Counted from the stretch's first letter, positions 24,234 through 34,839 are shown. The stretch: 64,000 nt of DNA from Mesosutterella porci (GCF_022134585.1 NZ_JAKNCT010000011.1:43737-107736); one strand, 5' to 3'. Notes: generated by a model not told the origin, from the sequence alone. Program-made: numbers and translations.

Positions 24234-27200
24234 TCATTCATCGGCGGGGATCCCGGCGTCTTCGTTCTGCGGCTCAGCCTCCCCGTTCTCCGCGGGCTCT
24301 TCTCCCCGCATGCCGGCCTGCACGGGAGTCACGCTCACCAGCCGGTCGTCCTTCAGCCCGATCAGAGTAACCCCCTGCGCGGCTCTCGAGCAGACCCGGA
24401 TGTCTGCCACCGGCGTGCGCACGATGTGCCCCTTCTCGGACAGCAGGATGATTTCGTCCTCTTCGGAGACAAGGCAGGCGCCGACCACGCGGCCGTTTCG
24501 CTCGGTCGTTGCGATGGCGATCATGCCCTGGGTGTTTCTGCCGTGGCGCGTGTACTCTGCGATCGGAGTGCGCTTTCCAAAGCCATTTTCCGTGGCGGTG
24601 AGCACCATGCGGTCCTCGTCACCCGCTACGATCAGGGCGATGATCCGGTCGGACTCTCGGATCCTCATTCCGCCGACGCCGCGGGCGGTGCGGCCCATCG
24701 GACGAACGTCGTTCTCATCGAACCGGACAGCTTTCCCGGCATCGGAGAAAAGCATGATGTCGTGGTGTCCGTCGGTCAGTTCGGCCCCAATCAGCTGGTC
24801 ATCGGGATCCAGGCTGACAGCTGAAGTGCCGCCGTTCTGGACCTTGGAGAATTCGCTGAGCGGGACCTTCTTGACGATGCCGCGCGCGGTGGCAAAGAAG
24901 ACGAAGTGCTCACGGGCAAAATCGGAAAGCAGGCTCAGTCGGAAGGCGTCCCGGGCCGTGTTGCGGGCCTTGACGGGCAGCTCGCCCAACGTCACGCGCC
25001 CCCAGTCCTCGCCCTTCAGTGCAGCGAGCTCCCCAAGCCCCCGGTCACAGATCGACCGGGCCTGGGCCCGAAGCTCCGCGGGCAGGTCCGACACTTTCAT
25101 TTCGCTCCAGGTCTTCGAATTCCCAGCCTCCTTTCGGGCGGCCTCGGTCTCTTCGGTGCCCCACTTCAGAATGCCCTTGATCTCGGCCTGAGCCGTAGCA
25201 GGGAGATCCGCGAGCGCCGTCGCATCCCATTTCTCTGCGGAGATCTGAGGCAGCTCAGACTTGAACGCCGCCACGTCCCTGCGGATCGATTCGCTCACAT
25301 CGGCCGGCAGCTCCTGCAGCCGGACCTCGTCGCGGCTCAGGCGCAGCAGCTGGCTGCGCACCGGAGCCCTTGCAGTGGAGAAGAACACGCAGTGATTCTC
25401 GTCGGGCGCCGGAATGGCCAGGATGTTCGTGACCTTCTCGAGCGCTTTCACGGTGCCTCCCCTGCCGTCGCTCTTTTCAAACTGCTGCAGGGCGATCAGG
25501 TTCTGGATCGGACGGCCCTTCGAGCCGGCGGTCCCCGTGGGCACCATGTAGGCGTGATTGATCAGGTACATGCGCCCGAAGCTGGTAAAGCACAGGAGCT
25601 GATCATGTGTGTTGGTGACAATCAGCTGGTCGCCCGCGTCCTGGTCGCGGAATTTTCCGGATTTTCTGCCCTGCCCGCCCCGCCTCTGGGCCTGGTAGTC
25701 GGACAGCAGCTGGCTCTTGACATAACCGTCGCGGCTCAAGGTGACCACCAGGTCCTTCTGCGGTATGAGATCGAGCTCATCAAAGTCAGGGTCTCCGGAT
25801 GGATCGATCGCTGTGCGGCGGGCGTCGCCGTACTTCTCCTTGATGTACAGAAGATCGTCGTTGATGATTTTGACGATGCGCTCGTCATGGGCCAGGATGT
25901 CGAGATAATCAGTGATCTGCGCGCACAGCTCCTTGTAGGCCGCGATGATGCTTTCCTGCTGCGTCGCCGTCAGCGTCTGCAGGCGCATATCGAGAATGCG
26001 GTCCGTCTGTTCGCGCGACAGCCAGTAAAGGCCGTCGGCCCTCAGTCCGCGGTCGCCCTCGATGTCCTGCGGCCGATAGTCCTGGTAGCTGCCCGCCACC
26101 GAGGCGATCATTTCGTTGACGATCTGAGCCTTCCAGCCCCGGTTCATCAGACGATCGGTCGCTTCGGCGCGGTCTGAGGAAGACTTGATGATCTCGATGA
26201 ATTCATCGATATTGGCCAGCGCGATGGCCAGCCCCTCCTGCAGGTGCCCTTCGGCGCGGGCCTTGGCGAGCAGGAAGCGGGTTCGGCGGGTGACCACCTC
26301 GCGGCGCAGCCCGATGAAGGCGTCGACCAGCTGCTTCAAATTAAGCAACTGGGGCCTACCGTCGAGAAGGGCCACCATGTTGACCCCGAAAGTCGTCTGC
26401 AGGTCGGTCAGCTTGAAGAGATTGTTCTTGACGGCCTCGGGATGGGCGTCGCGCCTCAGCTCGATCACGATGCGGATGTCTTTCGACGATTCGTCCCGGA
26501 GGTCGGTGATGCCGTCTATCTTTTTTTCGTTCCTGAGCGCGGCGATCTTTTTGATCAGCTCGGCCTTGTTCACCATGTAGGGGATCTCGTCGACCACAAT
26601 GGACGTTCTGCCCTTGTCGTCCGTCTCCTCGTGAACCTTCGCGCGGATAAGCACGCTACCGCGGCCCGTCCGGTAGGCCTGACGCACGCCAGAAAGCCCG
26701 AAAATGATGCCTCCGGTCGGAAAGTCAGGCGCAGGCATGAACCTGATGAGGTCGTCGACCGAGGCCTCGGGATGGTGCAGTGCGTACAGGCACGCGTCGA
26801 TGGTTTCGCCCAAGTTGTGCGTGGGGATGTTGGTTGCCATGCCCACGGCGATGCCCTGGCTGCCGTTGACCAGGAGCTGCGGAAAGCGCGCTGGAAGCAC
26901 TGACGGCTCTTTTTCCGTGCCGTCGAAATTCGGCGTCATGTCGACCGTGTCGCGGTCGATGTCGGTGAGCATTTCCTCGGCGATTCGCGACAGGCGGACC
27001 TCCGTGTAGCGCATCGCAGCCGCCGGGTCGCGGTCAATGGTTCCGAAATTGCCGTGCCCGTCGACGAGGGGATAGCGAAGCGAGAAGGGCTGCGCCATAC
27101 GCACGATCGTGTCATAGACAGCGATGTCACCGTGAGGATGGTACTTGCCGATGACGTCGCCGACGACGCGGGCCGATTTTTTGTAGGGAACGTCGTGGCG

Positions 27201-27437
27201 GTTGCCCAGCCTCCACATCGCGTAGAGCACGCGCCGGTGCACGGGCTTGAAGCCGTCTCGCGCGTCGGGGAGGGCGCGCCCGATCAGCACGCTCATGGAG
27301 TAGTTCAGGTACGCTTCCTCCATTTCGTCGGAAATGTTGACCTGATGAATGTCCTCGTGAAGAGAAACGGGATCGGCTGCTCCGGAATCATTCCCGGAGG
27401 AGCCTTCCGGCAAACTGTTAGCGTCTTCTGTCGACAT
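24234..27437 (-). CDS. gyrA: DNA gyrase subunit A with a large insertion in the C-terminal domain
   Basis: 1067 residues, roughly 190 more than E. coli GyrA. The winged-helix/tower domain is normal, with catalytic Tyr144 in AMRYTE. The quinolone pocket reads HGDIAVYD: Ile105 replaces the residue equivalent to E. coli Ser83, while the Asp87 equivalent (D109) is kept. The GyrA box is QRRGGQG (584-590). In the beta-pinwheel, about 160 residues (684-845) are inserted between two near-copies of one blade motif ([10 protein letters not shown] at 681 and [10 protein letters not shown] at 843). The insert is charged, probably helical, and repeats an LP-centred motif four times (LP at 710, 745, 785, 820), three of them preceded by Trp. 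The blade sequence resumes at [14 protein letters not shown]. First gene of the supercluster. Confidence 0.97.
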   Translation of the reverse strand: MSTEDANSLPEGSSGNDSGAADPVSLHEDIHQVNISDEMEEAYLNYSMSVLIGRALPDARDGFKPVHRRVLYAMWRLGNRHDVPYKKSARVVGDVIGKYHPHGDIAVYDTIVRMAQPFSLRYPLVDGHGNFGTIDRDPAAAMRYTEVRLSRIAEEMLTDIDRDTVDMTPNFDGTEKEPSVLPARFPQLLVNGSQGIAVGMATNIPTHNLGETIDACLYALHHPEASVDDLIRFMPAPDFPTGGIIFGLSGVRQAYRTGRGSVLIRAKVHEETDDKGRTSIVVDEIPYMVNKAELIKKIAALRNEKKIDGITDLRDESSKDIRIVIELRRDAHPEAVKNNLFKLTDLQTTFGVNMVALLDGRPQLLNLKQLVDAFIGLRREVVTRRTRFLLAKARAEGHLQEGLAIALANIDEFIEIIKSSSDRAEATDRLMNRGWKAQIVNEMIASVAGSYQDYRPQDIEGDRGLRADGLYWLSREQTDRILDMRLQTLTATQQESIIAAYKELCAQITDYLDILAHDERIVKIINDDLLYIKEKYGDARRTAIDPSGDPDFDELDLIPQKDLVVTLSRDGYVKSQLLSDYQAQRRGGQGRKSGKFRDQDAGDQLIVTNTHDQLLCFTSFGRMYLINHAYMVPTGTAGSKGRPIQNLIALQQFEKSDGRGGTVKALEKVTNILAIPAPDENHCVFFSTARAPVRSQLLRLSRDEVRLQELPADVSESIRRDVAAFKSELPQISAEKWDATALADLPATAQAEIKGILKWGTEETEAARKEAGNSKTWSEMKVSDLPAELRAQARSICDRGLGELAALKGEDWGRVTLGELPVKARNTARDAFRLSLLSDFAREHFVFFATARGIVKKVPLSEFSKVQNGGTSAVSLDPDDQLIGAELTDGHHDIMLFSDAGKAVRFDENDVRPMGRTARGVGGMRIRESDRIIALIVAGDEDRMVLTATENGFGKRTPIAEYTRHGRNTQGMIAIATTERNGRVVGACLVSEEDEIILLSEKGHIVRTPVADIRVCSRAAQGVTLIGLKDDRLVSVTPVQAGMRGEEPAENGEAEPQNEDAGIPADE

Positions 27438-27640
27438 AGACCCTGACCTGAAACCTGCCGCGGACCGAATGGGCGCCCCGGCAAAAACACAAGAAATATT
27501 TTATGATTTTAACAAAATGGGGCTCCTGCCTCGACTGATGCTCTGCTGTGGGGCGCAGCGGCCCGAAGAGGCCGGCCGGCAGCTTTTAACTCTGTCCCCA
27601 ATATCAGGGAGAGCACGACCGGAGGGGCTTTTCAGAGTTG

Positions 27641-27671
27641 AAAAAAAGCGCAGGATTTTCATCCTGCGCTT
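27641..27671 (-). terminator. Terminator after the alaS-tusA-like unit
   Basis: An 11-bp perfect stem (AAGCGCAGGAT 27646-27656 with ATCCTGCGCTT 27661-27671, loop TTTC) is followed on the minus strand by seven T. It separates this unit from gyrA, whose own promoter must lie in the AT-rich 27490-27530 region. Confidence 0.92.
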
Positions 27672-27695
27672 CCTAACCGTCCGTTTTTTCCAGGC

Positions 27696-27953
27696 TCAGC
27701 GCCTCGAGAGCCAGTGGACAAAGACCTTCCCCTGCGCTCGCTCCTCGATTTCCTGAGCGAGCAGCCGGTTTCCTGTCTGCTCGGAAAAAACCTGCAGATC
27801 GTGCACCGAAGCCGGATCCCGGCAGATTACGCGCAGAATCTGGCCCGAGGACATGGCCCGCAGCGCCCGGGCCGTCCTGAGGACTGGCTCGGGGCAACTG
27901 CCGTCCACGCTGAGCTCCTGATCGGGCGCTGGGCGCGAGCGAAGCTCCTGCAT
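27696..27953 (-). CDS. TusA/SirA-like sulfur-carrier protein
   Basis: 85 residues starting [10 protein letters not shown]; the ATG overlaps the alaS stop (TGATG arrangement). The family signature is VDGSCPEPVLRTARAL: the Cys of CPxP carries persulfide sulfur in TusA, which relays sulfur for tRNA thiolation and other uses. It is not clearly TusA itself, and many bacteria carry several paralogues. Linkage with alaS is common in Burkholderiales. Confidence 0.85.
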   Translation of the reverse strand: MQELRSRPAPDQELSVDGSCPEPVLRTARALRAMSSGQILRVICRDPASVHDLQVFSEQTGNRLLAQEIEERAQGKVFVHWLSRR

Positions 27954-30592
27954 CACAGGGCCTTTTCCGCCCATCCGTAAACGGACTCAAGAGCCGCAGG
28001 AAGGGCAGCCGGGTTGGAGCCGCCGGCCATGGCGAAATCCGGCTTTCCGCCTCCCTTGCCCCCCACCTGCTCGGCCACGAAGCGGACCAGCTCGCCCGCC
28101 TTGAGGCCGCGCTTGACGATATCCGGGGTCATGCCGGCGCAGATCTGGAGTTTTTCGCCGTTCTTCGCAGCGAGAACCACCACGGCGCTCTTCAGCTTGT
28201 CGCGGACCTTGTCTGCCGTCTCGCGCAGCGAGCGGGCATCGGCGCCTTCAAGCGCCACGGCAAGGACCTGAACGCCCTTGACGACGCGGGCCCTGGAGGC
28301 AAGCTCGGCGCCGGCCTGGGTCGAAAGCTTCTCCTTGACAGTCTCAAGCTCTTTTTCGAGCCGGTGGATCTGATCAAAGCAGGAGTCGACCTTGGCGGGA
28401 ATCTCCTCTTCCGGCACACCGCGGAAGCGCGACAGCACGTCGTTCACGAGCCGGGTCTTCTTCTGCAGCATGTGCAGCGCATTCAGGCCGGTCACCGCCT
28501 CAATGCGGCGCACGCCGGCCGAAATGCCGGATTCCGACACGATCTTGAAGCAGCCGATATCGCCCGTGCGGGCCACGTGAGTGCCTCCGCACAGCTCCTT
28601 GGAATTGCCGACGGTGACGACGCGGACTTCCTTGCCGTACTTCTCGCCAAAGAGCATGATCGCGCCGGTCTTCTTTGCGTCCTCGATGGACATGATCTCC
28701 GTCTTCGACGGGGTGTTCCCAAGGATTTCCCTGTTGACCAGGTCCTCAACCTCAGCGATCTGCTCTTCCGTGACGGGACGGTCATGGGTGAAGTCAAAGC
28801 GCGTAAACTCCGGCGTCACAAGGCTGCCCTTCTGGGAAACATGCTCGCCGCAAACCGACTTGAGAGCCTTGTCCATCAGGTGGGTCACGGAATGGTTGCG
28901 GGCGATGGCGGCGCGGCGCTCGGCGTCGACCTGCAGCTTGAAAACGTCGCCCACCCGGACCGAGCCTTCGGCCACGTGGGACACGTGCGCGTAGACGTTC
29001 GACTTGATGTGGAAGGTATCAAGGATCTTCACAAAGGTCGAGGCGTTCTCAGCCGTGCCGCTGTCGCCGACCTGGCCGCCCATCTCCGCATAGAAAGGCG
29101 TCTTGTCGAACACCAGCACCGCCTCGTCTCCGGCCTCGGCCACTTCGGCGGGCACGCCGTCCTTGTAGAGGGCGATCACCTTGGCACCCTCGGTGACAAG
29201 CTCGCTGTAGCCGTGGAATTCGTTGCCCTCGCCGTTGTAAATCAGGCCGGCTGCAATCTTGAACTTCCCGGCCGCGCGGGCCTTCGCCCTCTGCTCGTCC
29301 ATGGCACGGTCAAAGGCATCCGTGTCGACGCGGATGCCGCGCTCGCGGCAGACATCGGCCGTGAGGTCCGCAGGGAAGCCGAAAGTATCATGCAGCTTGA
29401 AGACGACGTCTCCGTTGAGCACCCCGTTGGTGGTCTTGGAAATGGCGTCCTCGAGAATCTCCATGCCGTTGGCGAGAGTGAGGAAGAAGCGCTCCTCCTC
29501 GGCCTTGATCACCTGAGCGATTGAAGGCTTGTTGAGCTCCGGATAGACATCGCCCATCTCCTCGGCCAGAGGCTTGACGAGCGTGTAGAAAAACGGCTTG
29601 CGGGCACCGAGCTTGTAGCCATGACGGATGGCGCGGCGGCAGATGCGACGCAGCACGTAGGCGCGTCCCTCGTTGCCGGGAGTCACGCCGTCGGCGATAG
29701 CGAAGGCGCAGGCGCGAATATGGTCGGCGATCACCTTCAGGGACGGGGTTCCCGGGACGACGTTGACGGCTCCAGCAGCCTCCACGGCCGACTTGGCGGC
29801 CTTCATCAGGTTCTGGAACAGATCAATATCGTAGTTGGTCGGCACGTCCTGCAGGACCGAGGCGATGCGCTCCAGGCCCATGCCCGTGTCAATGTTGGGG
29901 TGGGGGAGGCGGTTCATCTTCCCGGAGGCGTCGCGGTTGAACTGCGTGAACACGAGGTTCCAGATCTCCAGCCAACGGTCGCCGTCCTCGTCGGGGCTCC
30001 CCGGAGGGCCGCCCTGAACCGAGGGACCGCGGTCAAAAAAGATCTCCGAGCAGGGACCGCAGGGGCCGGTGTCGCCCATCATCCAGAAATTGTCAGAAAG
30101 GTATTTGCCACCCTTGTTGTCGCCAATGCGGATGATGCGCTCAGCTGGAATTCCAATCTGCTTGTTCCAGATGTCGTAGGCCTCGTCGTCATCGATGTAG
30201 ACCGTCACCCACAGCCTCTCGGGCGGGAGCTCGAGCACCTTGGTCAGAAACTCCCAGGCCCACGGAATCGCATCCTGCTTGAAATAGTCTCCGAAGCTGA
30301 AGTTGCCCAGCATCTCGAAGAACGTATGATGGCGGGCGGTGTATCCCACATTGTCAAGGTCATTGTGCTTGCCGCCGGCGCGGATGCACTTCTGGCTGGT
30401 CGTTGCCCGCGTGTAGCTGCGCTTTTCAATGCCGAGGTAGCAGTTCTTGAACTGGTTCATGCCGGCGTTGGTGAACAGCAGCGTCGGGTCATCCTCTGGA
30501 ACGACCGGGCTGGAGGCGACAATGGTGTGCCCCTTGCTCTTAAAAAACTGAAGATAAGCGTTCCTTATCTCCGAAGCCTTCATGTATTTCAT
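27953..30592 (-). CDS. alaS: Alanyl-tRNA synthetase
   Basis: About 879 residues, class II synthetase. Motif 1 region [17 protein letters not shown], motif 2 [18 protein letters not shown], the editing-domain zinc ligands in HSVTHLM and CGGTHV, and the C-terminal DHHA1-type Gly-rich domain ([15 protein letters not shown]). Start alternatives are MKYMKAS (30592, weak GGA at proper distance) and MKASEIR (30583, the common family N-terminus); an upstream frame is open but unsupported. Confidence 0.95.
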   Translation of the reverse strand: MKYMKASEIRNAYLQFFKSKGHTIVASSPVVPEDDPTLLFTNAGMNQFKNCYLGIEKRSYTRATTSQKCIRAGGKHNDLDNVGYTARHHTFFEMLGNFSFGDYFKQDAIPWAWEFLTKVLELPPERLWVTVYIDDDEAYDIWNKQIGIPAERIIRIGDNKGGKYLSDNFWMMGDTGPCGPCSEIFFDRGPSVQGGPPGSPDEDGDRWLEIWNLVFTQFNRDASGKMNRLPHPNIDTGMGLERIASVLQDVPTNYDIDLFQNLMKAAKSAVEAAGAVNVVPGTPSLKVIADHIRACAFAIADGVTPGNEGRAYVLRRICRRAIRHGYKLGARKPFFYTLVKPLAEEMGDVYPELNKPSIAQVIKAEEERFFLTLANGMEILEDAISKTTNGVLNGDVVFKLHDTFGFPADLTADVCRERGIRVDTDAFDRAMDEQRAKARAAGKFKIAAGLIYNGEGNEFHGYSELVTEGAKVIALYKDGVPAEVAEAGDEAVLVFDKTPFYAEMGGQVGDSGTAENASTFVKILDTFHIKSNVYAHVSHVAEGSVRVGDVFKLQVDAERRAAIARNHSVTHLMDKALKSVCGEHVSQKGSLVTPEFTRFDFTHDRPVTEEQIAEVEDLVNREILGNTPSKTEIMSIEDAKKTGAIMLFGEKYGKEVRVVTVGNSKELCGGTHVARTGDIGCFKIVSESGISAGVRRIEAVTGLNALHMLQKKTRLVNDVLSRFRGVPEEEIPAKVDSCFDQIHRLEKELETVKEKLSTQAGAELASRARVVKGVQVLAVALEGADARSLRETADKVRDKLKSAVVVLAAKNGEKLQICAGMTPDIVKRGLKAGELVRFVAEQVGGKGGGKPDFAMAGGSNPAALPAALESVYGWAEKAL

Positions 30593-30782
30593 CAGATTGG
30601 TCCGTGAGGCCGGCGCCTCTGGCCTGTGAAGCCTGAGGCGGGCCGGAACAGTAAAAGGTTCAATCAAACCGGAATGATCCGGATACAGAGGATAGATTTT
30701 AACGCTCTGTGAAGAAGGGCAAAAAGTCCCTCCTCTCAAGACATACCCTTCGCTCCGCGATCCGGATCGGCGCAGCCCGTCT

Positions 30783-32183
30783 TCAGGCGATGGTCGAGTA
30801 GCCGCCCGCCCGGTCGGACTCCCGCAGATATTTGTCGAACTGCATGGCCACGGCGCGCACGAAGATCCTGCCCTTGGGCGTCACGACGATTCGATCCGGG
30901 TGCAGACTAACCAGCTCGTGCTTCTGGTAGGCGGCGAGATGCTTCAGCTCCCAAGCGAAGTGGCTGTCGAAGTCCACGCCAAATTTTTCCTCGACCTCGC
31001 TTTTTTTCACCTCGAACTGGCACATGATCTTCATGATGACCCAGTGCCTCAGCTCATCCTCGTCTGAAAGCCGGAAGCCCCTCATGGTCGCAAGCCTGCC
31101 GGCGTTGATGGCCGCATAGTAGCTCTCCGTATCCCGGGGATTGCAGGCATAGACGCGGCCCACCTTGGAGATGGAGGAAGCCCCCAGCGCCACCATGTCG
31201 CAGTCCGCGCGCGTCGAGTAGCCCTGGAAGTTGCGCTGCAGGGTGCCGTTCTTCTGCGCGACCGAGAGCTCGTCCGTTTCCTTGGCAAAATGGTCCATCC
31301 CGATGTAGCGGTAGCCGTTTGCCGTAAGCGTCCGGATGGCGTTGAACATGATCTCAACCTTTGTCTCGGTCGAAGGCAGGTCGGCGTTCCGAATCATGCG
31401 CTGGGGCTTGAATATGTTGGGCAGGTGCGCGTAGTGGTACAAGGCGATGCGGTCGGGCGAAAGCTCGATCACCTGCTCGATCGTCCGCGCAAAAGAAGCC
31501 TCGGTCTGCAGGGGCAGGCCGTAGATCAGATCCATGTTGATGGAGTGAAAGCCGTTGGCCCGGGCGGCCTGCATCGTGTCGCGGACAAGCTCGAAGGGCT
31601 GGATGCGGTTCACTGCCTTCTGAACCTCGGCATTGAGGTCCTGTACACCGAGGCTCATGCGGTTCAACCCGAGCTCGGCCATCTTGGCGATCTTGTCGGC
31701 CGGCGTCGAGCGGGGATCCGCTTCAATGGAAAACTCCCCGTCCTTCTGCAGCGGAAAGCGCTGCCTGATCATCGTCATGACCCGCTCGAGCTCGCCGTTG
31801 TCGAGGAACGTGGGCGAACCGCCTCCGAAATGCAGCTGCTCGATCTCACGGTCCCCGGTCAGGAACTTTCCCACCAAGTCCATCTCTTTCGCAAGGACGT
31901 CCAGGTACTGCGCCGCCCGGGCGTGATCCCGGGTCACAATCTTGTTGCAGCCGCAGTAGTAGCAGACATCGCTGCAGAATGGAATGTGTACGTACAGCGA
32001 GAGAGCCTTGCGGAGGGGTTCATCCTGGCGCGATTGAAGCGCCGCCTCGTAATCTTCGGGGCCAAACTCCCGGGTGAACCGATCCGCAGTCGGATAGGAA
32101 GTGTAGCGGGGGGCCGGGATATCAAACTTTTTCAGGAGGGCCAGATCGGGCAGTTCAACGTAGCTCGTTGCGGGGATACCCAT
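30783..32183 (-). CDS. hemN: Oxygen-independent coproporphyrinogen III oxidase (radical SAM)
   Basis: 466 residues from [10 protein letters not shown], chosen because GGAG lies nine bases upstream; ATG at 32204 is an alternative. The family N-terminus [14 protein letters not shown] is present and the [4Fe-4S]/SAM cysteines are in [27 protein letters not shown] and [12 protein letters not shown] follow. It performs the anaerobic decarboxylation step of haem synthesis. Divergent from fnr with an FNR-type site in between, so anaerobic induction is likely. Confidence 0.95.
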   Translation of the reverse strand: MGIPATSYVELPDLALLKKFDIPAPRYTSYPTADRFTREFGPEDYEAALQSRQDEPLRKALSLYVHIPFCSDVCYYCGCNKIVTRDHARAAQYLDVLAKEMDLVGKFLTGDREIEQLHFGGGSPTFLDNGELERVMTMIRQRFPLQKDGEFSIEADPRSTPADKIAKMAELGLNRMSLGVQDLNAEVQKAVNRIQPFELVRDTMQAARANGFHSINMDLIYGLPLQTEASFARTIEQVIELSPDRIALYHYAHLPNIFKPQRMIRNADLPSTETKVEIMFNAIRTLTANGYRYIGMDHFAKETDELSVAQKNGTLQRNFQGYSTRADCDMVALGASSISKVGRVYACNPRDTESYYAAINAGRLATMRGFRLSDEDELRHWVIMKIMCQFEVKKSEVEEKFGVDFDSHFAWELKHLAAYQKHELVSLHPDRIVVTPKGRIFVRAVAMQFDKYLRESDRAGGYSTIA

Positions 32184-32226
32184 ATATGTTTTCTCCAAAA
32201 ACATGACCTAGATTAAAGTTCCTGTT

Positions 32227-32265
32227 ATTATTGCCGGCGAGAGCTTACTTATTGACAGACGTCAA
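32227..32265 (-). promoter_or_regulatory. FNR-type operator and hemN promoter in the hemN-fnr intergenic region
   Basis: TTGAC-AGAC-GTCAA (32252-32265) is a perfect dyad with FNR spacing (consensus TTGAT-N4-ATCAA, one change per half). A hemN -10 candidate AATAAT lies at 32227-32232, so a start near 32219 would place the site centre at about -40, the class II activator position. The same site could act on fnr in the other direction, 147 bases from its ATG. Confidence 0.55.
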
Positions 32266-32411
32266 AACCGCCCGTTCAATGCTCCCCGGCTCTCAAGCGT
32301 GTCCGGGTCATATATAGCATCTAAACTGGATGCATTGTACCGGCTGGGGCTTATTCGAACATTAGGGCCGCGTTAAATCAGCACCGGTCATAGGCATTTC
32401 TGGCTTTTTGA

Positions 32412-33188
32412 ATGACGACCTCAAAGATCTCTTTATCCGCCCTGCGGGTGGCGTGCTCGAACTGCAACCTGAGGGAGCTCTGCCTGCCCCTTCGCCTCTC
32501 GCTCAAGGAAATCGAACGCATTGAGGACATGGTGTCCACCCGCAAGAGAATCAAGCGGGGGGAGGCCCTGTACAGGACGGGCGACCATTTCGACAACCTC
32601 TTTGCCATCAGGCTCGGGTTCCTGAAAAGCACCGTCATGTCCAGCGACGGACGCGAACAGGTCACGTCCTTTCACATGGCCGGGGAACTGGTAGGGCTCG
32701 ACGGCATCGCAAGCGACGTCCATTCCTGCGACGTCATTGCCCTCGAGGATACGGAAGTCTGCGTCCTGCCCTATGAACGCATGCTGGAGATCACCACCTC
32801 CATGCGCTCCATGGGGCAGCACTTTCACAAGATTCTGTCGCGGGAAATCGTCCGGCAGCACGGCATCATGCTGCTGCTCGGATCCATGCACGCCGAGGAG
32901 CGCCTCGCCGCCTTTCTGCTGAACCTCTCCCAGAGGTTCGAATCAAGGGGCTACAGCCGCAGCGAATTCGTACTCCGCATGACCCGCGCTGAAATCGGAT
33001 CCTATCTGGGCCTGAAGCTGGAGACCGTGAGCAGGGTCTTGTCGCGCTTTTCGCACGACGGGTTCATTCAGGTCAACCAAAAGCACGTTCAGATCCTGAA
33101 CGCGACAGGGCTGCGCGCCATTGTTTCCGGCCAGCAGCCCCTTGACGGCGAAGAGCCCTTCGACGACGACATCAGACTCGACCCCTGA
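32412..33188 (+). CDS. fnr: FNR-type anaerobic transcription regulator
   Basis: 258 residues of the CRP/FNR superfamily. Cys15, Cys18 and Cys24 (C-x2-C-x5-C in ACSNCNLRELC) plus Cys117 (TEVCVLPYE) match the four [4Fe-4S] ligands of E. coli FNR. The cyclic-nucleotide-like beta roll is followed by the recognition helix region TRAEIGSYLGLKLETVSRVL with the E-xx-SR triad for TTGAT half-sites. It is therefore an oxygen-labile activator/repressor of anaerobic genes. The C-terminal tail is acidic. hemN lies divergently upstream and apbE converges on its 3' end. Confidence 0.93.
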   Translation: MTTSKISLSALRVACSNCNLRELCLPLRLSLKEIERIEDMVSTRKRIKRGEALYRTGDHFDNLFAIRLGFLKSTVMSSDGREQVTSFHMAGELVGLDGIASDVHSCDVIALEDTEVCVLPYERMLEITTSMRSMGQHFHKILSREIVRQHGIMLLLGSMHAEERLAAFLLNLSQRFESRGYSRSEFVLRMTRAEIGSYLGLKLETVSRVLSRFSHDGFIQVNQKHVQILNATGLRAIVSGQQPLDGEEPFDDDIRLDP

Positions 33189-33217
33189 AAAAGGGGAAAG
33201 GCCCTGGGCGCCCGCGG

Positions 33218-34288
33218 CTAGCACCGCAGAACCACTTTCCTCACGGCCGGGTCGGTCACCTCGCAGCGCCGCGCGAGGCCGGGAGTCAGCCAGACGGTGC
33301 GGTAGTCGCTGCTCATCAGAGCCGCCTCTATGTCCGGCCTCCGGCGCAGCATCCCGAAAGCCTTCTTGCGGCCCATGGCAAAAAGGGCCGTGCACCAGGC
33401 ATCCGCCTTGGCCCCGTCCCTGTCCGCAATGGTCACGGAAGAAAGATCCGTCTGCACTGGATAGCCGGTTTTCGGCGAGAGGATGTGCCCGTACTGCCTG
33501 CCATTGATGACGAGCTTGCGCTCATAGGCGCCCGAAGTGATGACTGACTCGTCCTCAGCGCTGAGGACGGCAAAGTAATCGTTGCGCTCCTCGGCGGGAT
33601 GCTGCAGCCCGATTCTCCAGGGCCGCCCAGCCGGCGAGCTGCCGATCACAACAACGTTGCCGCCCAGATTGAAAAGAGCCTTCCTTGCTCCCAGCTCCTT
33701 GAGATAGAGCGCCATGCGAGTGCCGATATACCCCTTTGCGATTCCGCCCAGATCGATGTCCTGGCCGCGGCCGATCTGGACATAATCCTGCTCTCCGCGC
33801 CGGAACACCCGCACGCGGCGCCAGTCGACAAAGGACCTGGCGCGCAGGATCTCCTTGTCGGAGGGAACGGCTTTACCGCCGAATCCGATCTTCCAGACAT
33901 CGACGAGCTTGCCGATGGTCGGCTCAAAGGCGGAATCCGATTCCTTCGCAACCTTGAGCGCCGCGGCTACCGCCTCCGCGGCCTCCTCCGGAACCGCCAC
34001 CGGGCGACCCGACTGCCTGATCACCTCGATCATCGGGCTCGAGTCGCCGTGGACGGTCAGGATGTCGGCAAGCCTGTTCATTTCCTCGTCAGCCGCCTCG
34101 AGCCAGGCCGAGGCCTTGTCCTCCGTCGGAGCGTAAACCGTCAGACCGATCAGGGTCCCCATCGAAAAAGTGTTTTTCTCCGCCTGATAAAGCTGCGGCT
34201 CCCCGGATCCGGTTTCCGCAGCCGCTGCCGGCAGCACCGGAAGAGAGCAGGCCGCGAGCGACTTCAATAAGTTTCGACGGGTTAGCAT
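33218..34288 (-). CDS. apbE: FAD:protein FMN transferase
   Basis: 356 residues. It attaches FMN covalently to Thr/Ser of exported proteins. Start MLTRRNLLK is chosen from TGGAG six bases upstream; it begins a twin-arginine-like signal peptide (TRRNLLKSLAACSLPVLPAAAA). Family blocks include FSMGTLIGLTVY, the DIDLGGIAKGYIGTRM region, LFNLGGNVVVIG, and the metal/FAD part GHILSPKTGYPV...ADAWCTALF. The preceding gene encodes an FMN-binding-domain protein, its likely substrate. The start lies 19 bases after a terminator-like hairpin. Confidence 0.94.
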   Translation of the reverse strand: MLTRRNLLKSLAACSLPVLPAAAAETGSGEPQLYQAEKNTFSMGTLIGLTVYAPTEDKASAWLEAADEEMNRLADILTVHGDSSPMIEVIRQSGRPVAVPEEAAEAVAAALKVAKESDSAFEPTIGKLVDVWKIGFGGKAVPSDKEILRARSFVDWRRVRVFRRGEQDYVQIGRGQDIDLGGIAKGYIGTRMALYLKELGARKALFNLGGNVVVIGSSPAGRPWRIGLQHPAEERNDYFAVLSAEDESVITSGAYERKLVINGRQYGHILSPKTGYPVQTDLSSVTIADRDGAKADAWCTALFAMGRKKAFGMLRRRPDIEAALMSSDYRTVWLTPGLARRCEVTDPAVRKVVLRC

Positions 34289-34306
34289 GGGTTCTCCAGA
34301 CATTAG

Positions 34307-34332
34307 AAAAGGGTGCGCGAACGCACCCTTTT
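34307..34332 (-). terminator. Terminator between the FMN-binding gene and apbE
   Basis: AAAAGGGTGCG (34307-34317) and CGCACCCTTTT (34322-34332) form a stem with loop CGAA, symmetrical and so possibly bidirectional. apbE starts 19 bases beyond it; read-through would give low apbE expression relative to its substrate. Confidence 0.8.
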
Positions 34333-34378
34333 CGAACTCCCGAGGGAGTTTACCTCTCCGGTCTTGCGACCAAAGAAA

Positions 34379-34705
34379 TTACTTGGCCTGCTTCAGAGCA
34401 GCCTCAGCACCGGCCAGAATGCCCTTGGAGGACAGGGTGGCGCCGGAAACGGTGGCAACGCCCTTCGTGCCGTTGGCCTTGACGATGGCCGGGACAACGC
34501 CGGACTCAGCGCCCTTGAAGATCATCGGGGTTTCTTTCTGTTCAAGAACCTTGACGGCGGCAACCTTGCCACCCTTGACGGTCACCTGAACCTTGACAGG
34601 ACCAGCCTTGCCCTGACCAACGCCAGTGTAGGTTCCGTCCTTGTAAGCAGCATTGGCACCAGCAGCGAGGAGAGCAGCAGCGGCCAGAACAATCAGCTTT
34701 TTCAT
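34379..34705 (-). CDS. Secreted FMN-binding-domain protein (flavinylated)
   Basis: 108 residues: a signal peptide (MKKLIVLAAAALLAAGANA) followed by a single FMN_bind domain with YKDGTYTGVGQGKAGPVKVQVTV and the flavinylation motif SGATLSSKGI, where the Thr would carry FMN through a phosphoester bond. Such small domains act as extracytoplasmic electron carriers, often feeding fumarate-reductase-like flavoproteins. The pairing with apbE supports this. The electron donor and acceptor are not in the window. Confidence 0.88.
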   Translation of the reverse strand: MKKLIVLAAAALLAAGANAAYKDGTYTGVGQGKAGPVKVQVTVKGGKVAAVKVLEQKETPMIFKGAESGVVPAIVKANGTKGVATVSGATLSSKGILAGAEAALKQAK

Positions 34706-34809
34706 GATGCTATTTCTTCCTATTGAAAAGTGAAGAGGCCCAAGCCTCCCAACGTGCTTGACAGCAAAGCACTCTTTTTTGAAGGCACTTCAGTCAAGTA
34801 GCGCTAATC

Positions 34810-34839
34810 ATAATACGATCGCAGGCACTCTGCATTCAA
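34810..34839 (-). promoter_or_regulatory. Promoter of the FMN-binding protein gene
   Basis: TTGAAT (34834-34839) and TATTAT (34810-34815) are 18 bases apart on the minus strand. The resulting leader of roughly 95 bases contains two small stem-loops (GTGCTT/AAGCAC and GAGGC/GCCTC). Confidence 0.6.
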
